A model generated the notes under the pieces. The model was not told the origin of the DNA and searched no databases. It worked only from the letters and a program-made list of their open reading frames with translations. DNA of 64,000 bases. Origin: Trichomonas tenax. Its lineage: Eukaryota > Parabasalia > Trichomonadida > Trichomonadidae. The position numbers and the translations under genes are program-made. The stretch spans positions 1 to 64,000 of the forward strand of contig JALKBU010000070.1 of the NCBI GenBank assembly GCA_023091735.1, given 5' to 3'. Positions 41,000 to 52,300 of the stretch are shown piece after piece (the first letter of the stretch is position 1; the number at the start of each line of letters is the position of its first letter).

Positions 41000-42403
41000 A
41001 TGGAAGCTGTTGGTTTAATTTCAGCTGCTTCTTTCACAAAATTAGAGCGAAGGGTCGAAAGCATGGACTTCTGCGGTGTCCTAAAGACCCTCGTTTGCTT
41101 TTTATTGTCATTGATCGTGATTTTATTGATTGTTTTATTTGGGCCTCAATTTTTGAAGTCTGTGACTAAAGATGTATCTCTTGCGTCAATGGACTCATCA
41201 AAGAGAATGTACAGCCTAAATATTTCAGGATTTTCTCGCTTAAACGGCTTCATCAGAACTGAAATCACATTCTATCGCGAAAGTACTCACAAAACTTCGT
41301 CAATAGTCGTCATTAATGAGGATTATCTCGCTTACAACGGAAAATTGAAAGTTATTTCTGGGAAAAATTTCGATATGCAATTAAATCTCTCGTTTAATCA
41401 AAATCAGACTTTTTCAGAACCGATAGGAGTGCGCACAATACCATATGTTAACTTTGACATATTTAGAGCCAATTTTCATATCGATTATCAAGATGGAAAT
41501 CCATTAAGTACAAAATTTTCGATAATTTACTCTGATTCAGCCTTCAGTATAATGTATATAGTATTGAGATGCATTTTATTCTTAATTTCGGTCATTATTT
41601 TCATTAAATTTCGAAAATTACAAATAACTCCTGAGACATCATCTATTTCTAACTGGCTCATCAGTGTTTTGATAATGTTTTCGACGCTTTCTACAAATAT
41701 ATTCTCATTATTCGATTACTTTACAGACAAATTTTACATAAAATTGATTGATGATTGCTTATCACAGGCTTTCATCTGCATAGCGCTGTTCTCCACGTTC
41801 TCGCACATATTCTTCGGCGAAAGGAGAAACGAATCTCCTTCAAAAACTGCCATTTATTATGCGATTCCATTTTTAGGTCTTTTCTTGATTCTTTCTGCAA
41901 TTGATGTCTTGAAAATCCTCAGATATCAAGACGACATCGGCACTGTATCAATGGATAGACATTGGACTTATTCCTTCAGACTTTTCATGTTTGCGTTTTT
42001 CTTTTTCGTTCATTTGATTCATTTTGGATATGAAACGATCAAAAGAAACGTCGGCGTCATGGAAAGTGACTCTTTTTCACATATCCTGTTGACAACCTTC
42101 TATCCTGTCTGTTTGGTGCTTGTTGAGAAATACATGAACAAATTCAGCGGATGGTTCGGAATGTCGATCTTTCTAACATCAATAACTTTCATTTATTCCG
42201 TTTTCTTCATGTTCTTTAACTGGCCTGTTGAGAGGGATATTATTATATCCGATGATATCGATGAAACACAGATGGATGAGCAAATACAAATGTTAGTTAA
42301 TGATAACGAAATTGAAGATGATGCAGTTAGATTAGAATCAATCCAAGAAGATTCACGGCCTTTAGATAACATTGTTATTCCAGATGAGGCCTTAGAAGTA
42401 TAA
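41000..42403 (+). CDS. 1+7-span membrane protein, GOST/Wntless-TMEM181-like
   Basis: A 467-residue protein. One span at about 27-50 (LVCFLLSLIVILLIVLFG) precedes a 130-residue lumenal or extracellular region with NxS/T sites, followed by seven spans from about residue 188 to 420 and an acidic C-tail (DDIDETQMDEQIQML...EALEV). This topology (N-terminal span, beta-rich ectodomain, seven spans) is that of the GOST family, including Wntless and TMEM181, which escort cargo through Golgi and endosomes. The assignment rests on topology and a few residues only. The tail holds acidic clusters that could act in sorting. ATG at 41000; a second Met is at residue 22. Confidence 0.6.
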   Translation: MEAVGLISAASFTKLERRVESMDFCGVLKTLVCFLLSLIVILLIVLFGPQFLKSVTKDVSLASMDSSKRMYSLNISGFSRLNGFIRTEITFYRESTHKTSSIVVINEDYLAYNGKLKVISGKNFDMQLNLSFNQNQTFSEPIGVRTIPYVNFDIFRANFHIDYQDGNPLSTKFSIIYSDSAFSIMYIVLRCILFLISVIIFIKFRKLQITPETSSISNWLISVLIMFSTLSTNIFSLFDYFTDKFYIKLIDDCLSQAFICIALFSTFSHIFFGERRNESPSKTAIYYAIPFLGLFLILSAIDVLKILRYQDDIGTVSMDRHWTYSFRLFMFAFFFFVHLIHFGYETIKRNVGVMESDSFSHILLTTFYPVCLVLVEKYMNKFSGWFGMSIFLTSITFIYSVFFMFFNWPVERDIIISDDIDETQMDEQIQMLVNDNEIEDDAVRLESIQEDSRPLDNIVIPDEALEV

Positions 42404-42521
42404 TCATTGTTTTTTTGTATTGTTATTAAAAATAATTTCTAGTTTTACAATGTGAAAGCAATTGCTATTATATAGATTTTCGAAAAATATATTAATTTTT
42501 ATGTTTATTATTTCATTATAA

Positions 42522-43847
42522 ATGAATGAACATAAACAGATTTTGCGGACGAATCAAAACATTTTTATTTTCCATTTTATAACAGGGATGTTGTTCCTTG
42601 TTGGGGTAATTGACTATATTTTCGATTGTGGAAGCCAATTACAGCCTTTTACGCCAGATGAAAATTGGAATTTGAAAAATCCTGAATGTAGGACCATAAG
42701 AGATTACAATTTAACATTCAAAGAAGGAACCATAACATTTTGGTCTCGCTCAAAGTCCAAAAATATGCTCGCACCCTACCAAATTTGGAGATTGTTCAGA
42801 TTAGTTTATAAAGGACACTTTTTCAAGTCAGAAATACGATTCACAGAGTACTCGAAGCAATATTCGAAGAAAATGGACGAAAAAGACGTAATGTTCCTAG
42901 AATTTGATATCGATCAAACAGGAAAATTCGATTATACACTTTACTGTTTGGATGAAGTCCTCGAAAACGGAAGCTTTGCGTTTCCTCTAAACAATATTTC
43001 GTTAGAACAAAGAGCTCATACTTTATTTTATCCAAATACGAGCTTAGCTCACGTTTGCATCAATGAATCACAAGAGATGGTATTTGCATATGCAAACGCG
43101 TCAGAATTAAGCGAAGTTAAAATATTATCGCGAAATGCTGAAATCCGTTCAAAATCAACCCCAAATTTATTGATATACTACGAGCGATTGCCTTCGTGTG
43201 TTCTTTTAGAGAGTGCTTCGATCAGATCTATTGATATAATGATGAATTTGTTACTTCCAGCTCATAGACTTTCAGCAACAAACTTTCCTGTTGCTCTGAA
43301 CAATGTATCGAGTTCAGGTAGTACTATAAGCCATTTTGCAGAGCTTTTACTCAAAAGAAAATTTGATTACACATTTAATATCTCTCACCGAAGGTTTTGC
43401 TGGGTGGACTCAGTGAAATACAACTTCCATCTGACAATAGATGATCTCAACAAGACAGACTTCGATATTGTTAAAAATACAATATTTTCACAACAAATTG
43501 GCATAGAATTCAAATTTGTTACAAACATGCCATTGGAACAATTCAACTCACTGGGTTTAGGAATTCCTGCAGTATCTATCTACGGAAAGAGCTTCATTGA
43601 AAAAATAATTGAAATTCTGACTGCAAAGTATTATATTTACTTCGATGACGATACAGAAGGAGCTCTTGCTGGTTTTCTACCAGATGACAGTATGATATTC
43701 CTTGTTCCAAAGACGCATGAAGTTGCCGGACAATTGATTCCATATTTCACTGATACTATCAAAATGATTGACAAAACCAAAAAGAAATATCATATTTCAA
43801 CTGTTGATCAGCTCAAGAAAACCATTCTCAGTCATTTGAATGTTTGA
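42522..43847 (+). CDS. Type II membrane protein, possible glycosyltransferase-like lumenal domain
   Basis: A 441-residue protein with a 13-residue N-tail, one membrane span (about 14-32, IFIFHFITGMLFLVGVIDY) and a large lumenal domain with several N-glycosylation sites (NLT, NIS, NTS, NAS, NVS, NIS). Late in the protein, KYYIYFDDDTEGALAGFLPDDSMIFLVPK resembles the place of the GxHGAGLxN...PPGS motif of GT61-type glycosyltransferases, but the key residues are not clearly conserved, so this is weak. The stop is TGA, unusual in this window. It follows the preceding gene by 118 bp on the same strand. Confidence 0.55.
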   Translation: MNEHKQILRTNQNIFIFHFITGMLFLVGVIDYIFDCGSQLQPFTPDENWNLKNPECRTIRDYNLTFKEGTITFWSRSKSKNMLAPYQIWRLFRLVYKGHFFKSEIRFTEYSKQYSKKMDEKDVMFLEFDIDQTGKFDYTLYCLDEVLENGSFAFPLNNISLEQRAHTLFYPNTSLAHVCINESQEMVFAYANASELSEVKILSRNAEIRSKSTPNLLIYYERLPSCVLLESASIRSIDIMMNLLLPAHRLSATNFPVALNNVSSSGSTISHFAELLLKRKFDYTFNISHRRFCWVDSVKYNFHLTIDDLNKTDFDIVKNTIFSQQIGIEFKFVTNMPLEQFNSLGLGIPAVSIYGKSFIEKIIEILTAKYYIYFDDDTEGALAGFLPDDSMIFLVPKTHEVAGQLIPYFTDTIKMIDKTKKKYHISTVDQLKKTILSHLNV

Positions 43848-45296
43848 TTTTGGAATAAATGTTTTTATTATGTGTTTGTTCTTAAATTTCATCGCTGTTC
43901 GTTATAAAACAGATTAATGAATTCAAAATATAAAAGCTACAATCATTAATCGTCTTCATTATTTTCAAAATAAATCCTTGTTCGTATTCGTCATACATCT
44001 CAAATAAAACGAGTTTAATTTCACACAGCAAATCTATGTTTATGTGGCTTTTGTTAAATACCTTTATATTAACCGGATATTTTCCAATTCCGGACAATAT
44101 TTTGCTATTTATCTAGCATATTCACATGGATATCAATACAAAGATTAAGCATAAACTAAGTTCTCAATGGGATCCTGATTTTTCTAGTTAATGGAATGTG
44201 ATTAATGGAAAAATTATACGAACAAGATTTGAATTTTCCAAACGAAACAAATAGAGTACCGTGTATACTATCTATCTTTGCATTTAACTGAATCCAATTT
44301 AATATTTTTCCCTTTATAAAATGGCTGATCAATCTGGTCGGACAATTTCCGATCCGTGCTAGATTTCCTGTGATATTTATAATTTCCCACTAAAGTTGTT
44401 CGTCTTGGATGATTTAAAATTTAAAAATTATGCTTTTTCAAGCAGGAAAGGATTTTTAAAACAAATTCTGACAATTTTAATTTTTCTTTGATTTACATTT
44501 TATTCAAAGACTTCTCCTTGGGATGAAGGCAGCAGAATCAGTTTACCCAACAAATAAGTTATGGGGGCTCTAAGCTATTCATGGTTTCAATTATTCGTTC
44601 ATATCCCTATGTTTATATTTTTTGGATTCGAAAATATCTCTAAAAACTATCTTTAACTACAGAACATTCCTTTTATTCACCAATGGTTATCAAATGAAAG
44701 CAGTAAATCAGTACAATTACAATAATATATTAGCAGCATCATAAACTAATTGATTATAGTCATAATTTTTGAGTTTATACATTATAGTTATGAATTTCAA
44801 TTCATATATCTTCACCACAAGTTTTAAAATCGTGTCTATCCCAAAATCGCCACAAGCTCCATTAAATCATTCAAGTGTCACTTTTAGTAGTAAAGCTCTC
44901 AATTTTTCGTGTATCATAGACTTGTTATTTTCAAGATCCCTCTCGGCTATAGCATCAGCAGGACCTATATAGTATACCATATCAATATGGCCTTCTGGCT
45001 TAAAACTTTTCTGCGCCCCCCACTTCTATTTTGATTGGCATTTCGTTTAATTACATCCATTGGTAGTTATAATCGTATGAAGTATCAATGTAAATGTGGT
45101 TGAGGTATGATTGTGTTCCCAACACTTCATTTCACTTGACATTTCATATATTAGTGTTCGTGTGCTGTCTAATCTTTGAAAAGCGAGAAAACAACTTTAT
45201 TTGTGATAAATGTATTATATCACATTGAAATTACCACCAAAACGTTAATTTTTAGATCTTATATCGAGATCTCAAAGATCTTATTGGTGAGTAGAT
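43848..45296. other. Intergenic stretch of 1.4 kb, nothing supported
   Basis: AT-rich. Short frames at 43882-44097 and 44769-44972 have no domain. Near 44876 GTGTCACTTTT occurs without a gene behind it. I see no repeat shared with the rest of the window. Confidence 0.4.
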
Positions 45297-46243
45297 TATG
45301 ATATTGCGCGTATAGATTTTTATAGAAGAATCAAAGAGGATGACCTCATATTGAACAAAAAAGAAGGCTGTTGCATTATCTTCACCAAAAGAAGTGTATC
45401 AACTCTAGGGGTCAGAAACAGATCAAACATGTATGGGCAAATATAACTCTTATTTGATGCCATACATAGTTGGAGTGTTAAACATATTATATCGTTTCAT
45501 ATTGTTCGTTAATGTTTTGATATCAGCTTATTATTGAGTAAATAGCAATATTTATTATAAATATATCACATGCCAACAACATAGTAACATATTACAAATA
45601 ATACATAATACAAGCTCCTAATTGAATAATCGTTCAGTATCTTAATTTATAAATACACGAAATCATTGCGGAGACGACAATATACATAGATGCATGCACA
45701 TATTACATGCTTTTAATGTGATGCACCAACTTATACTCATAGCCTCCCAATGAATATTCTGAAATTATTGATTAATAGAAATAAAGTATTCAAAAATAAA
45801 AACGATGGAAAAATAATTAGCAGCATATATACTATTTTATTAATGTAAACAGTGTCAAATAAATTGTGAAAAAACGTAACTTTTAACCTTATCCATTTTT
45901 AAAATATGGTTTATTATAACATTTGCATAATGGTAATGCTAATTTTGCCAATTTTGGTCGCTAAAAACCAAATTTGAGAGTTAAAACACTTCTTCACCAA
46001 ACCTTAGGAGATAAGGTTCTTTTCGATACGAAATATAACAACCTATGTGAAAGAGATCACATCTTCATAGAGATTCAAGCTCAAAAACAAATTTTTAAGA
46101 CTCTTGAAATTTTAAACCTCGAGATTCAAGGTTCTAAATCATATCAACAAAGAGAAAATCGAATACTAAAGCTAAGCAAACCATCAAAGCTTGATGATAC
46201 GACTTACTGCATTGAGATTCGTTACACATTTGGAATTAAATGA
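45297..46243 (+). pseudogene. Gene remnant split by the 0.6-kb element
   Basis: On the left of the element, 45297-45389 reads VDYDIARIDFYRRIKEDDL..., coding-like, ending IIFTK at the insertion site. On the right, about 45994-46243 reads in another frame LGDKVLFDTKYNNLCERDHIFIEIQAQKQIFKTLEI... to TGA. Both look like protein-coding sequence without a recognised family, and the frames do not join cleanly, so the gene was probably already decayed when the element inserted. Confidence 0.4.
45382..46001 (-). mobile_element. 0.6-kb non-autonomous element, copy 2 (hAT-like, MITE)
   Basis: The element spans 45390-45993 (604 bp), in opposite orientation to copy 1 at 238-836 and highly similar to it over the whole length. 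Termini AGAAGTGTATCAAC and GTTAAAACACTTCT. It is flanked by a perfect 8-bp duplication TCACCAAA (45382-45389 and 45994-46001), direct evidence of transposition at this site. No transposase is encoded. Confidence 0.93.
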
Positions 46244-47151
46244 TGCGGAGCAATTTTCCACAATAAACATAGCCCAAAGAATCATTTCGCACGTGATTTT
46301 ATCCTATCTAACCTTGACATTTTTCAGCAATTAATTTATAGTTCGGTATGACCCATTTTAGACAGCGATTCCAAATACGAACAATCGAAAGCACTAATTA
46401 TACAATGTGACGACTTGGACAAAGTTAACAAATCACGAACAGTTTTTTTTATTTTGACTTTCCATCAATTTTTTTATTCCAAAGATATTTTAAACATAGA
46501 CATAAAAACATCACAGGAATCCAAATCTGCGTCAAATAACTCATTTTGAGTTTTAGATTCCAATGTTTCCACAACAAGCAGATTCTGAAACTAAAAGGAT
46601 AGATTATATTCCGTCAGTAAAGGCTGTGAACAAAAGTCAGTAAATGCCAAACTTTTTGAGTTAGAAATTATGCAAAAAATTGAGGGCAATATAAACTTCA
46701 CAAATTTTTATTAATCAATAATATACGTTGCTAAACATAATTCTCCATAAATAATTTTCCATTCAAATTTTTGACTGGAGAATATTTCTTAAAATCACAA
46801 TGTTTCAATATTTTAAAAAAACGTTTCCTAAAGCACGTTAAAAATTAGTTTCTGATTGTATTGGCTTTAAAATTCACATCTATAAATGATATGATAGCCA
46901 AATAATTGATCAGAAAGCTTAATAAATTAGGTTAAAGAATCATCGTTATATTTAATGTCAATCTGAAATAGTGAGGAAATAGCTGGGAAATTTAAATCAT
47001 TACTTCTCAATTGATTTAAAAGCATCATTCAATTATTGAATGCATTGTAATTTTTTTGAGAGACAATCAATTTTTCATTTGCTGTATCATTACAATATAA
47101 TTTCCGAAATAATTTTCCAAAAGGTGAAATAATTTTTCATTTTACGACATA
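46244..47151. other. Intergenic spacer, nothing recognised
   Basis: About 900 bp, AT-rich. No coding frame or repeat supported. The right end holds TTTCATTTTACG about 14 bases before the mucin-like gene ATG, a possible TCATT initiator. Confidence 0.4.
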
Positions 47152-48927
47152 ATGATGATTTTCGTTTGTTTGCTTAATTTTGCTCTCTTCAAACGAGGCG
47201 CATCACCACTGAACAAAGATGTGGCTGCTGTAGAAAATTCGAATAGAGCTTTTGAAGCAAATAAAAATCATCTGTCCAAAAACTTTATAAGGAATGATAA
47301 CTCAAGACTACAAAATAACGCAATCGTGGATGATCTCTCTTTAGGGACCCTATCAAAAGTTCAAAATAACAACCTTGAAAAAGTTTATAAATTCCATCGT
47401 TCTGAAATCAACAAAGATTTGTCTGACTTGGATACAGATGACCATGGAAAAGATGTTCTTGAATCTTATGCTCATCACCAACTTAACGATGAAAATATTG
47501 ATGAAAATATTTTACAGAATCCTACATCAAAGGATGGCAAACCCGTCGGCAAACTGTCAGAACTCAAAGAAGCTATCAAATTAGTCCAAAATATCGAACT
47601 TTTGCAAGAGCCTGATGCTGTAGTTGAGTCTTCAACGTCAACTACGGACGAAAACAGTTCAACTACTACCACCGAAGAAGAGACGATAACCACCACTGAA
47701 GAAGAGTCTTCCACCACAAATTCCGAAGACGAATCATCAACATCAACCACAGAAACAGAAGAATCATCATCCACCACAACAGAGGAAGAATCTACTTCAA
47801 CAACAGAGGAAGAATCCTCTTCAACAACAACAGAGGAAGAATCCTCTACAACAACAACAGAGGAAGAATCTACTTCAACAACAACAGAGGAAGAATCTAC
47901 TTCAACAACAACAGAAGAAGAATCATCTACAACAACAACAACAGAGGAAGAATCCTCTTCAACAACAACAGAAGAAGAATCATCTACAACAACAACAACA
48001 GAGGAAGAATCCTCTTCAACAACAACAGAAGAAGAATCCTCTACAACAACAACAGAGGAAGAGTCTACTTCAACAACAACAGAAGAAGAATCCTCTACAA
48101 CAACAACAGAGGAAGAATCTACTTCAACAACAACAGAAGAAGAATCATCTACAACAACAACAACAGAGGAAGAATCCTCTACAACAACAACAGAGGAAGA
48201 GTCTACTTCAACAACAACAGAAGAAGAATCCTCTACAACAACAACAACAGAGGAAGAATCCTCTTCAACAACAACAGAAGAAGAATCCTCTACAACAACA
48301 ACAGAGGAAGAGTCTACTTCAACAACAACAGAAGAAGAATCCTCTACAACAACAACAACAGAGGAAGAATCCTCTTCAACAGCAACAGAAGAAGAATCCT
48401 CTTCAACAACAACAGAAGAAGAATCATCTACAACAACAACAGAAGAAGAATCATCTACAACAACAACAGAGGAAGAATCCTCTACAACAACAACAGAGGA
48501 AGAATCTACATCAACAGCAACAGAAGAAGAGTCTACTTCAACAGCAACACAAGAAGAATCCTCTACAACTACCACAACGGAAGAGGAGTCTTCTACGACA
48601 ACAGAAGTAAAGTCAACAGAAGAAAATGATCCAAAATTACAAAACAGCAATAATTCAGGTGGGTTCCTCAAGAAGAATTGGTGGATTTGGATAGTTATCG
48701 GCCTCATTGTTCTTATCATCATTATAGTAATTATTGTATTACTCACAAAGAAGAAGAGACCTGATGAGTATCACTCTGAGGAAATTGACTTCGACAAATA
48801 TCACGATGATAAAGAGATGCCACAAGAAACAACAAACTATGCTGACCTTCTCAGTGATGATGCAGCAAATATAACAGATGATTCCGGCCCACTCATCGAT
48901 ACTACGCCAAACGAAATCTGGCTTTAA
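47152..48927 (+). CDS. Mucin-like surface protein with Thr/Ser/Glu repeats
   Basis: A 591-residue type I membrane protein. Residues 1-17 (MMIFVCLLNFALFKRGA) form a short signal peptide. Residues 18-160 are hydrophilic and non-repetitive. About 161-500 consist of some thirty imperfect 8-9-residue repeats of the TTTEEESS type, dense in O-glycosylation sites and negative charge. One membrane span (about 510-532) follows, then a 60-residue acidic tail with YADLL and NEIW motifs that could drive endocytosis. In trichomonads such proteins sit on the cell surface and may contribute to adhesion or glycocalyx. The repeats are a 24-27-bp minisatellite, so length probably varies between strains. Confidence 0.92.
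   Translation: MMIFVCLLNFALFKRGASPLNKDVAAVENSNRAFEANKNHLSKNFIRNDNSRLQNNAIVDDLSLGTLSKVQNNNLEKVYKFHRSEINKDLSDLDTDDHGKDVLESYAHHQLNDENIDENILQNPTSKDGKPVGKLSELKEAIKLVQNIELLQEPDAVVESSTSTTDENSSTTTTEEETITTTEEESSTTNSEDESSTSTTETEESSSTTTEEESTSTTEEESSSTTTEEESSTTTTEEESTSTTTEEESTSTTTEEESSTTTTTEEESSSTTTEEESSTTTTTEEESSSTTTEEESSTTTTEEESTSTTTEEESSTTTTEEESTSTTTEEESSTTTTTEEESSTTTTEEESTSTTTEEESSTTTTTEEESSSTTTEEESSTTTTEEESTSTTTEEESSTTTTTEEESSSTATEEESSSTTTEEESSTTTTEEESSTTTTEEESSTTTTEEESTSTATEEESTSTATQEESSTTTTTEEESSTTTEVKSTEENDPKLQNSNNSGGFLKKNWWIWIVIGLIVLIIIIVIIVLLTKKKRPDEYHSEEIDFDKYHDDKEMPQETTNYADLLSDDAANITDDSGPLIDTTPNEIWL
47640..48610 (+). repeat. 24-27-bp coding minisatellite in the mucin-like gene
   Basis: Tandem units like ACAACAACAGAGGAAGAATC, differing by silent changes (GAG/GAA, TCC/TCA/TCT) and by one extra ACA codon in some units. 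Higher-order copies (groups of two to three units) repeat, suggesting unequal crossing-over. Confidence 0.9.
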
Positions 48928-49195
48928 TTAATCATATAAAATATCTTTCACTAAACATTACTATTTATGATTTTAGTACTTGAAATTTGATATGAATTAT
49001 CAGTTTTTAATCAGAGATCACTAAAATACCATGGACTCACTGAGCGTTAGTGATTTATCACAAAAAAAGTTGTATGCCTTATTATTTCTTCAGATTCGTG
49101 ATAATGTCCGAATTCAAAATAAACAGCATGTTTAAGCAAACGAGTCCCGAGAAATCATAACCTTTGTTGTAATTTTAATCAGGCATGTAAAATAA
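48928..49195. other. Short spacer before the GTGACA array
   Basis: AT-rich sequence between the mucin-like gene and the promoter array; nothing recognised. Confidence 0.35.
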
Positions 49196-49328
49196 TAAAA
49201 TGTGACAATACTCAACAAAAGTGAGAACAATTTTAATAAAAGTGACATTTGATATCGAAACGTGACAATTTTACAACTAATATGTGACGATTAAATAAAA
49301 ATGTGACATCCTCAAATAAAATTGACAA
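49196..49328 (+). promoter_or_regulatory. Six-copy GTGACA array upstream of the TKL kinase
   Basis: GTG(A)(C/G)A occurs at 49202, 49221, 49242, 49262, 49284 and 49303 within repeats of the form AA(A/T)GTGACAAT; spacings are 19, 21, 20, 22 and 19 bases. All copies have the same orientation. The last copy is 47 bases before the ATG at 49350. The regular spacing of about two helical turns suggests a DNA-binding protein on one face of the helix. Confidence 0.6.
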
Positions 49329-49349
49329 ATAAAAAAATTTACTAAATTT

Positions 49350-52300
49350 ATGGAACCCTGTCGATATATACCTGATTTGATAGATTCTATCAGGCAAATC
49401 AACGAGACCATCTCCAATGTCGTCGTTTACAAGAAGGAGGTAATTCTACTTCGCACGTGGCTTGGAAGATTGTCGCAATTATTCGAATCGTGCACATTAA
49501 TTCGTAAACAACGCGCTCTGTTCGAGGAACAAGAGGCACTGAAGTCAGTCCACGACAATTTGAACACGCTTATGAACACAATCAAATTATTAACAGAGGG
49601 CGTGTGGATTACTATCGCTTTCAAATGGCACGCAGTAGAACCGACGAATTCCATGCTAGCGACAACTGCAGCAATAAAAAGCGCATGCATCGAATTAGAC
49701 ATAAATATTGAAAATTACGAACCAACGCCTTCAGATTACACAGAAGATTACCACGAAATTTACCACGTTCTCGCTCCTGCACAAAATACGACGCCAGGAA
49801 TCAAAGATAGACTTAAATCAATCGTGAAATTTTTGGAAGAACACAATTTGCCAAAGGCAACAGCGGTCCAGGACAGCATTATTGCTGAGATATTTAGCCA
49901 TATCAAGGAATTCGAGGTTGATAGACAGGATTTTTCAACACGTGAACAAATCGGAACTGGTGCCACAGGAAATGTGTTTAAAGCCGTACAGATATCAACA
50001 AACAAAGTTGTTGCAATTAAACAATTGAATAACATGGATCTCACGGAACCAGAAATCGAATGCTTAAAGCGAGAACTCGCAATTTTGTCATCACTTCATC
50101 ATCCTTATTTAATTGAGTTCGTTGGTGCGACATCATCTCCTCCGTATTGGATCATCACTGAATTCATGGACAATGGGTCTTTATACAGTTGTTTGAGAGA
50201 TAGAAGATTAAATCCGACAGATATTACAAAAATTGCTTATCAATCTGCGTGCGGTATTGCGTATCTCCACTCTAAGAATGTTATCCACAGAGATCTTAAA
50301 ACGCTAAATGTTTTAGTTTCTCAAAACAATGAAGCGAGAGTTTGCGATTTTGGTATCTCCAGGAGCATTGATTCTCAGATAATGACTGGTTTAGTTGGTA
50401 CTTACAACTATATGGCTCCAGAAGTTATATCTCGTGCAAAATACACGTTAAAGGCCGACACATTCTCATTTGGTATGATGCTTTGGGAAATGCTCACTTC
50501 TCAGGTTCCATTTTCATATTTTGCCAATTCATATCAAATTGGAGATTTAATTGTCAAAGGACAACGTCCTGAATTCCCAAGGAACACTCCTCCACAACTT
50601 AAGGACCTTATTGAGAGTTGCTGGGCACAAGATCCAGAACAGAGACCAACATTCGAGCAAATTAAATCAATTTTCATTCGCTCGAGAATTGCTTTTCCAG
50701 GATCAGACCTGAACAAGCTTGCCAAGTTCTATGAGAGAGCGCAGGCACAGGGTGATTACGAAGATCCTGCAATCAAGTCAACAAGAAAGGCAACACTCAT
50801 GAACATTAGTTTAGACAAACCAAAGACAATTGATGACATCATTATTTCGCTCATTGCTGATCCAACGAATTCCACAATTCCTGATTTAATCAGATCTGAA
50901 GTTTTAGCCAACAAACCAGAGATTATCCCGAAGCTACAGCAAAAACATTTCGTTGCGAAGTGCGCTTCATCTCTTTACAAGTTCTCTGAAGCTGATGTCA
51001 TCTGCTATGCATTGATTAAAGTTATGGACAGCACGAACTGCATTGCTGAGTTTGTTAATGCAGGTGGTATCAATTCTTTAATTCAACTCATGGAGCAAAA
51101 CAATGCAAAGTTTGCTGATGCAATTTCAAAGTTGATTGTTTATATTTCACCATCTGTTCAGCCATCATCTGCTTTGCAGTTGTTCCAGAAGTGCCTCGAG
51201 AAGAAATACTACGAAACTGCTTGCATTATCATGGAAGCTAAGCCAGATGTTGACTACAAGGATTTATTAGAACTGTACAAATATGATTTGCTGAGCGGCC
51301 CTCAAATGAAGTACAGAGGAAAGTTATTCCACATTTATGTCACAATGTGCGGATTCTCACCAGACTTGGCAAAGCACATCAATGTTGATTTGGTTGTTTC
51401 CAATGCGAGTGTTGATTTCGCTCAAAACATCTGCAGAATTGATGAATTTAAGAACTCTCTTAGACAAAGTGATATCGTTTACCTTATCAAAGCAATCAAT
51501 GATAAGAAGAATACACCAGATATGAAGAATGCTGCTGCAGTTATCATCTCAGTTTTACCACTTAAAGTCCTCGAAATTCTTGCAGACAGGAAGCAGTTCA
51601 TTGACAACATATTCTCACTGACACATATCGAAACAGCAGGAAAACTTATGTTCAGGTTGTGCCAATTCCCAGGAGCTTCTAAGTATATCCTCCAAAACAA
51701 GGCTTATCTTCAGCAAAACATTGGCACACCATCGATCTTATCATTGTTTATCAGACTTGGAGCATTTTTCCCATCTCTTGTTATCAGTGAAGGATATGCA
51801 GTCGATAAAGCTTTGAGTTTGCTGAAGCACAAAGTTCCTCAACTTCCCGAAGTTTGCTTGAGAATTCTTGGTATTCTCAGCTCGGCACCGCAATTCCTTC
51901 CATGCTGTGAAAATGTTGCTGAGACATTATTTACTTTGCTGCAGATTGGTGCTCTCAGCCAGTTGGAAACAACTCTTGCTGTCGGCTGTTTGTACAATAT
52001 CTCCGAATTGTCACCATTCAAGAAACTTGCTCCACAAGTCCTATCACTTGCAGAAACAAACTCAGACTACGCCGGTCTTGTTTTCAGAATTGTTTCTAGA
52101 TGCCCACTTCCACGTGCAAATATTGGCATCTCTGGAAGAATTCTTGACTTAGTTATTCACTTCTTAGCTGGTGAAGATAAATATGGAAGTGTTGCTGCTT
52201 GCGAGATCTTGATGAAGATGGCACAGAACCCAGATTATATGCGTGCTGTTGAAATGTCTTCTGTTTCTTCGAAGCTTAATAGTGCGATGTCGAAGGAATG

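Noticed and set aside
47640..48610. Regular short repeats resembling an array
   Set aside because: Units are contiguous and coding; there are no unique spacers, so this is not a CRISPR array.
47475..48746. Long open frame on the minus strand (423 codons, Ser/Val/Asp repeats)
   Set aside because: It is the antisense shadow of the TTTEEESS repeats; the sense protein has a signal peptide and membrane span.
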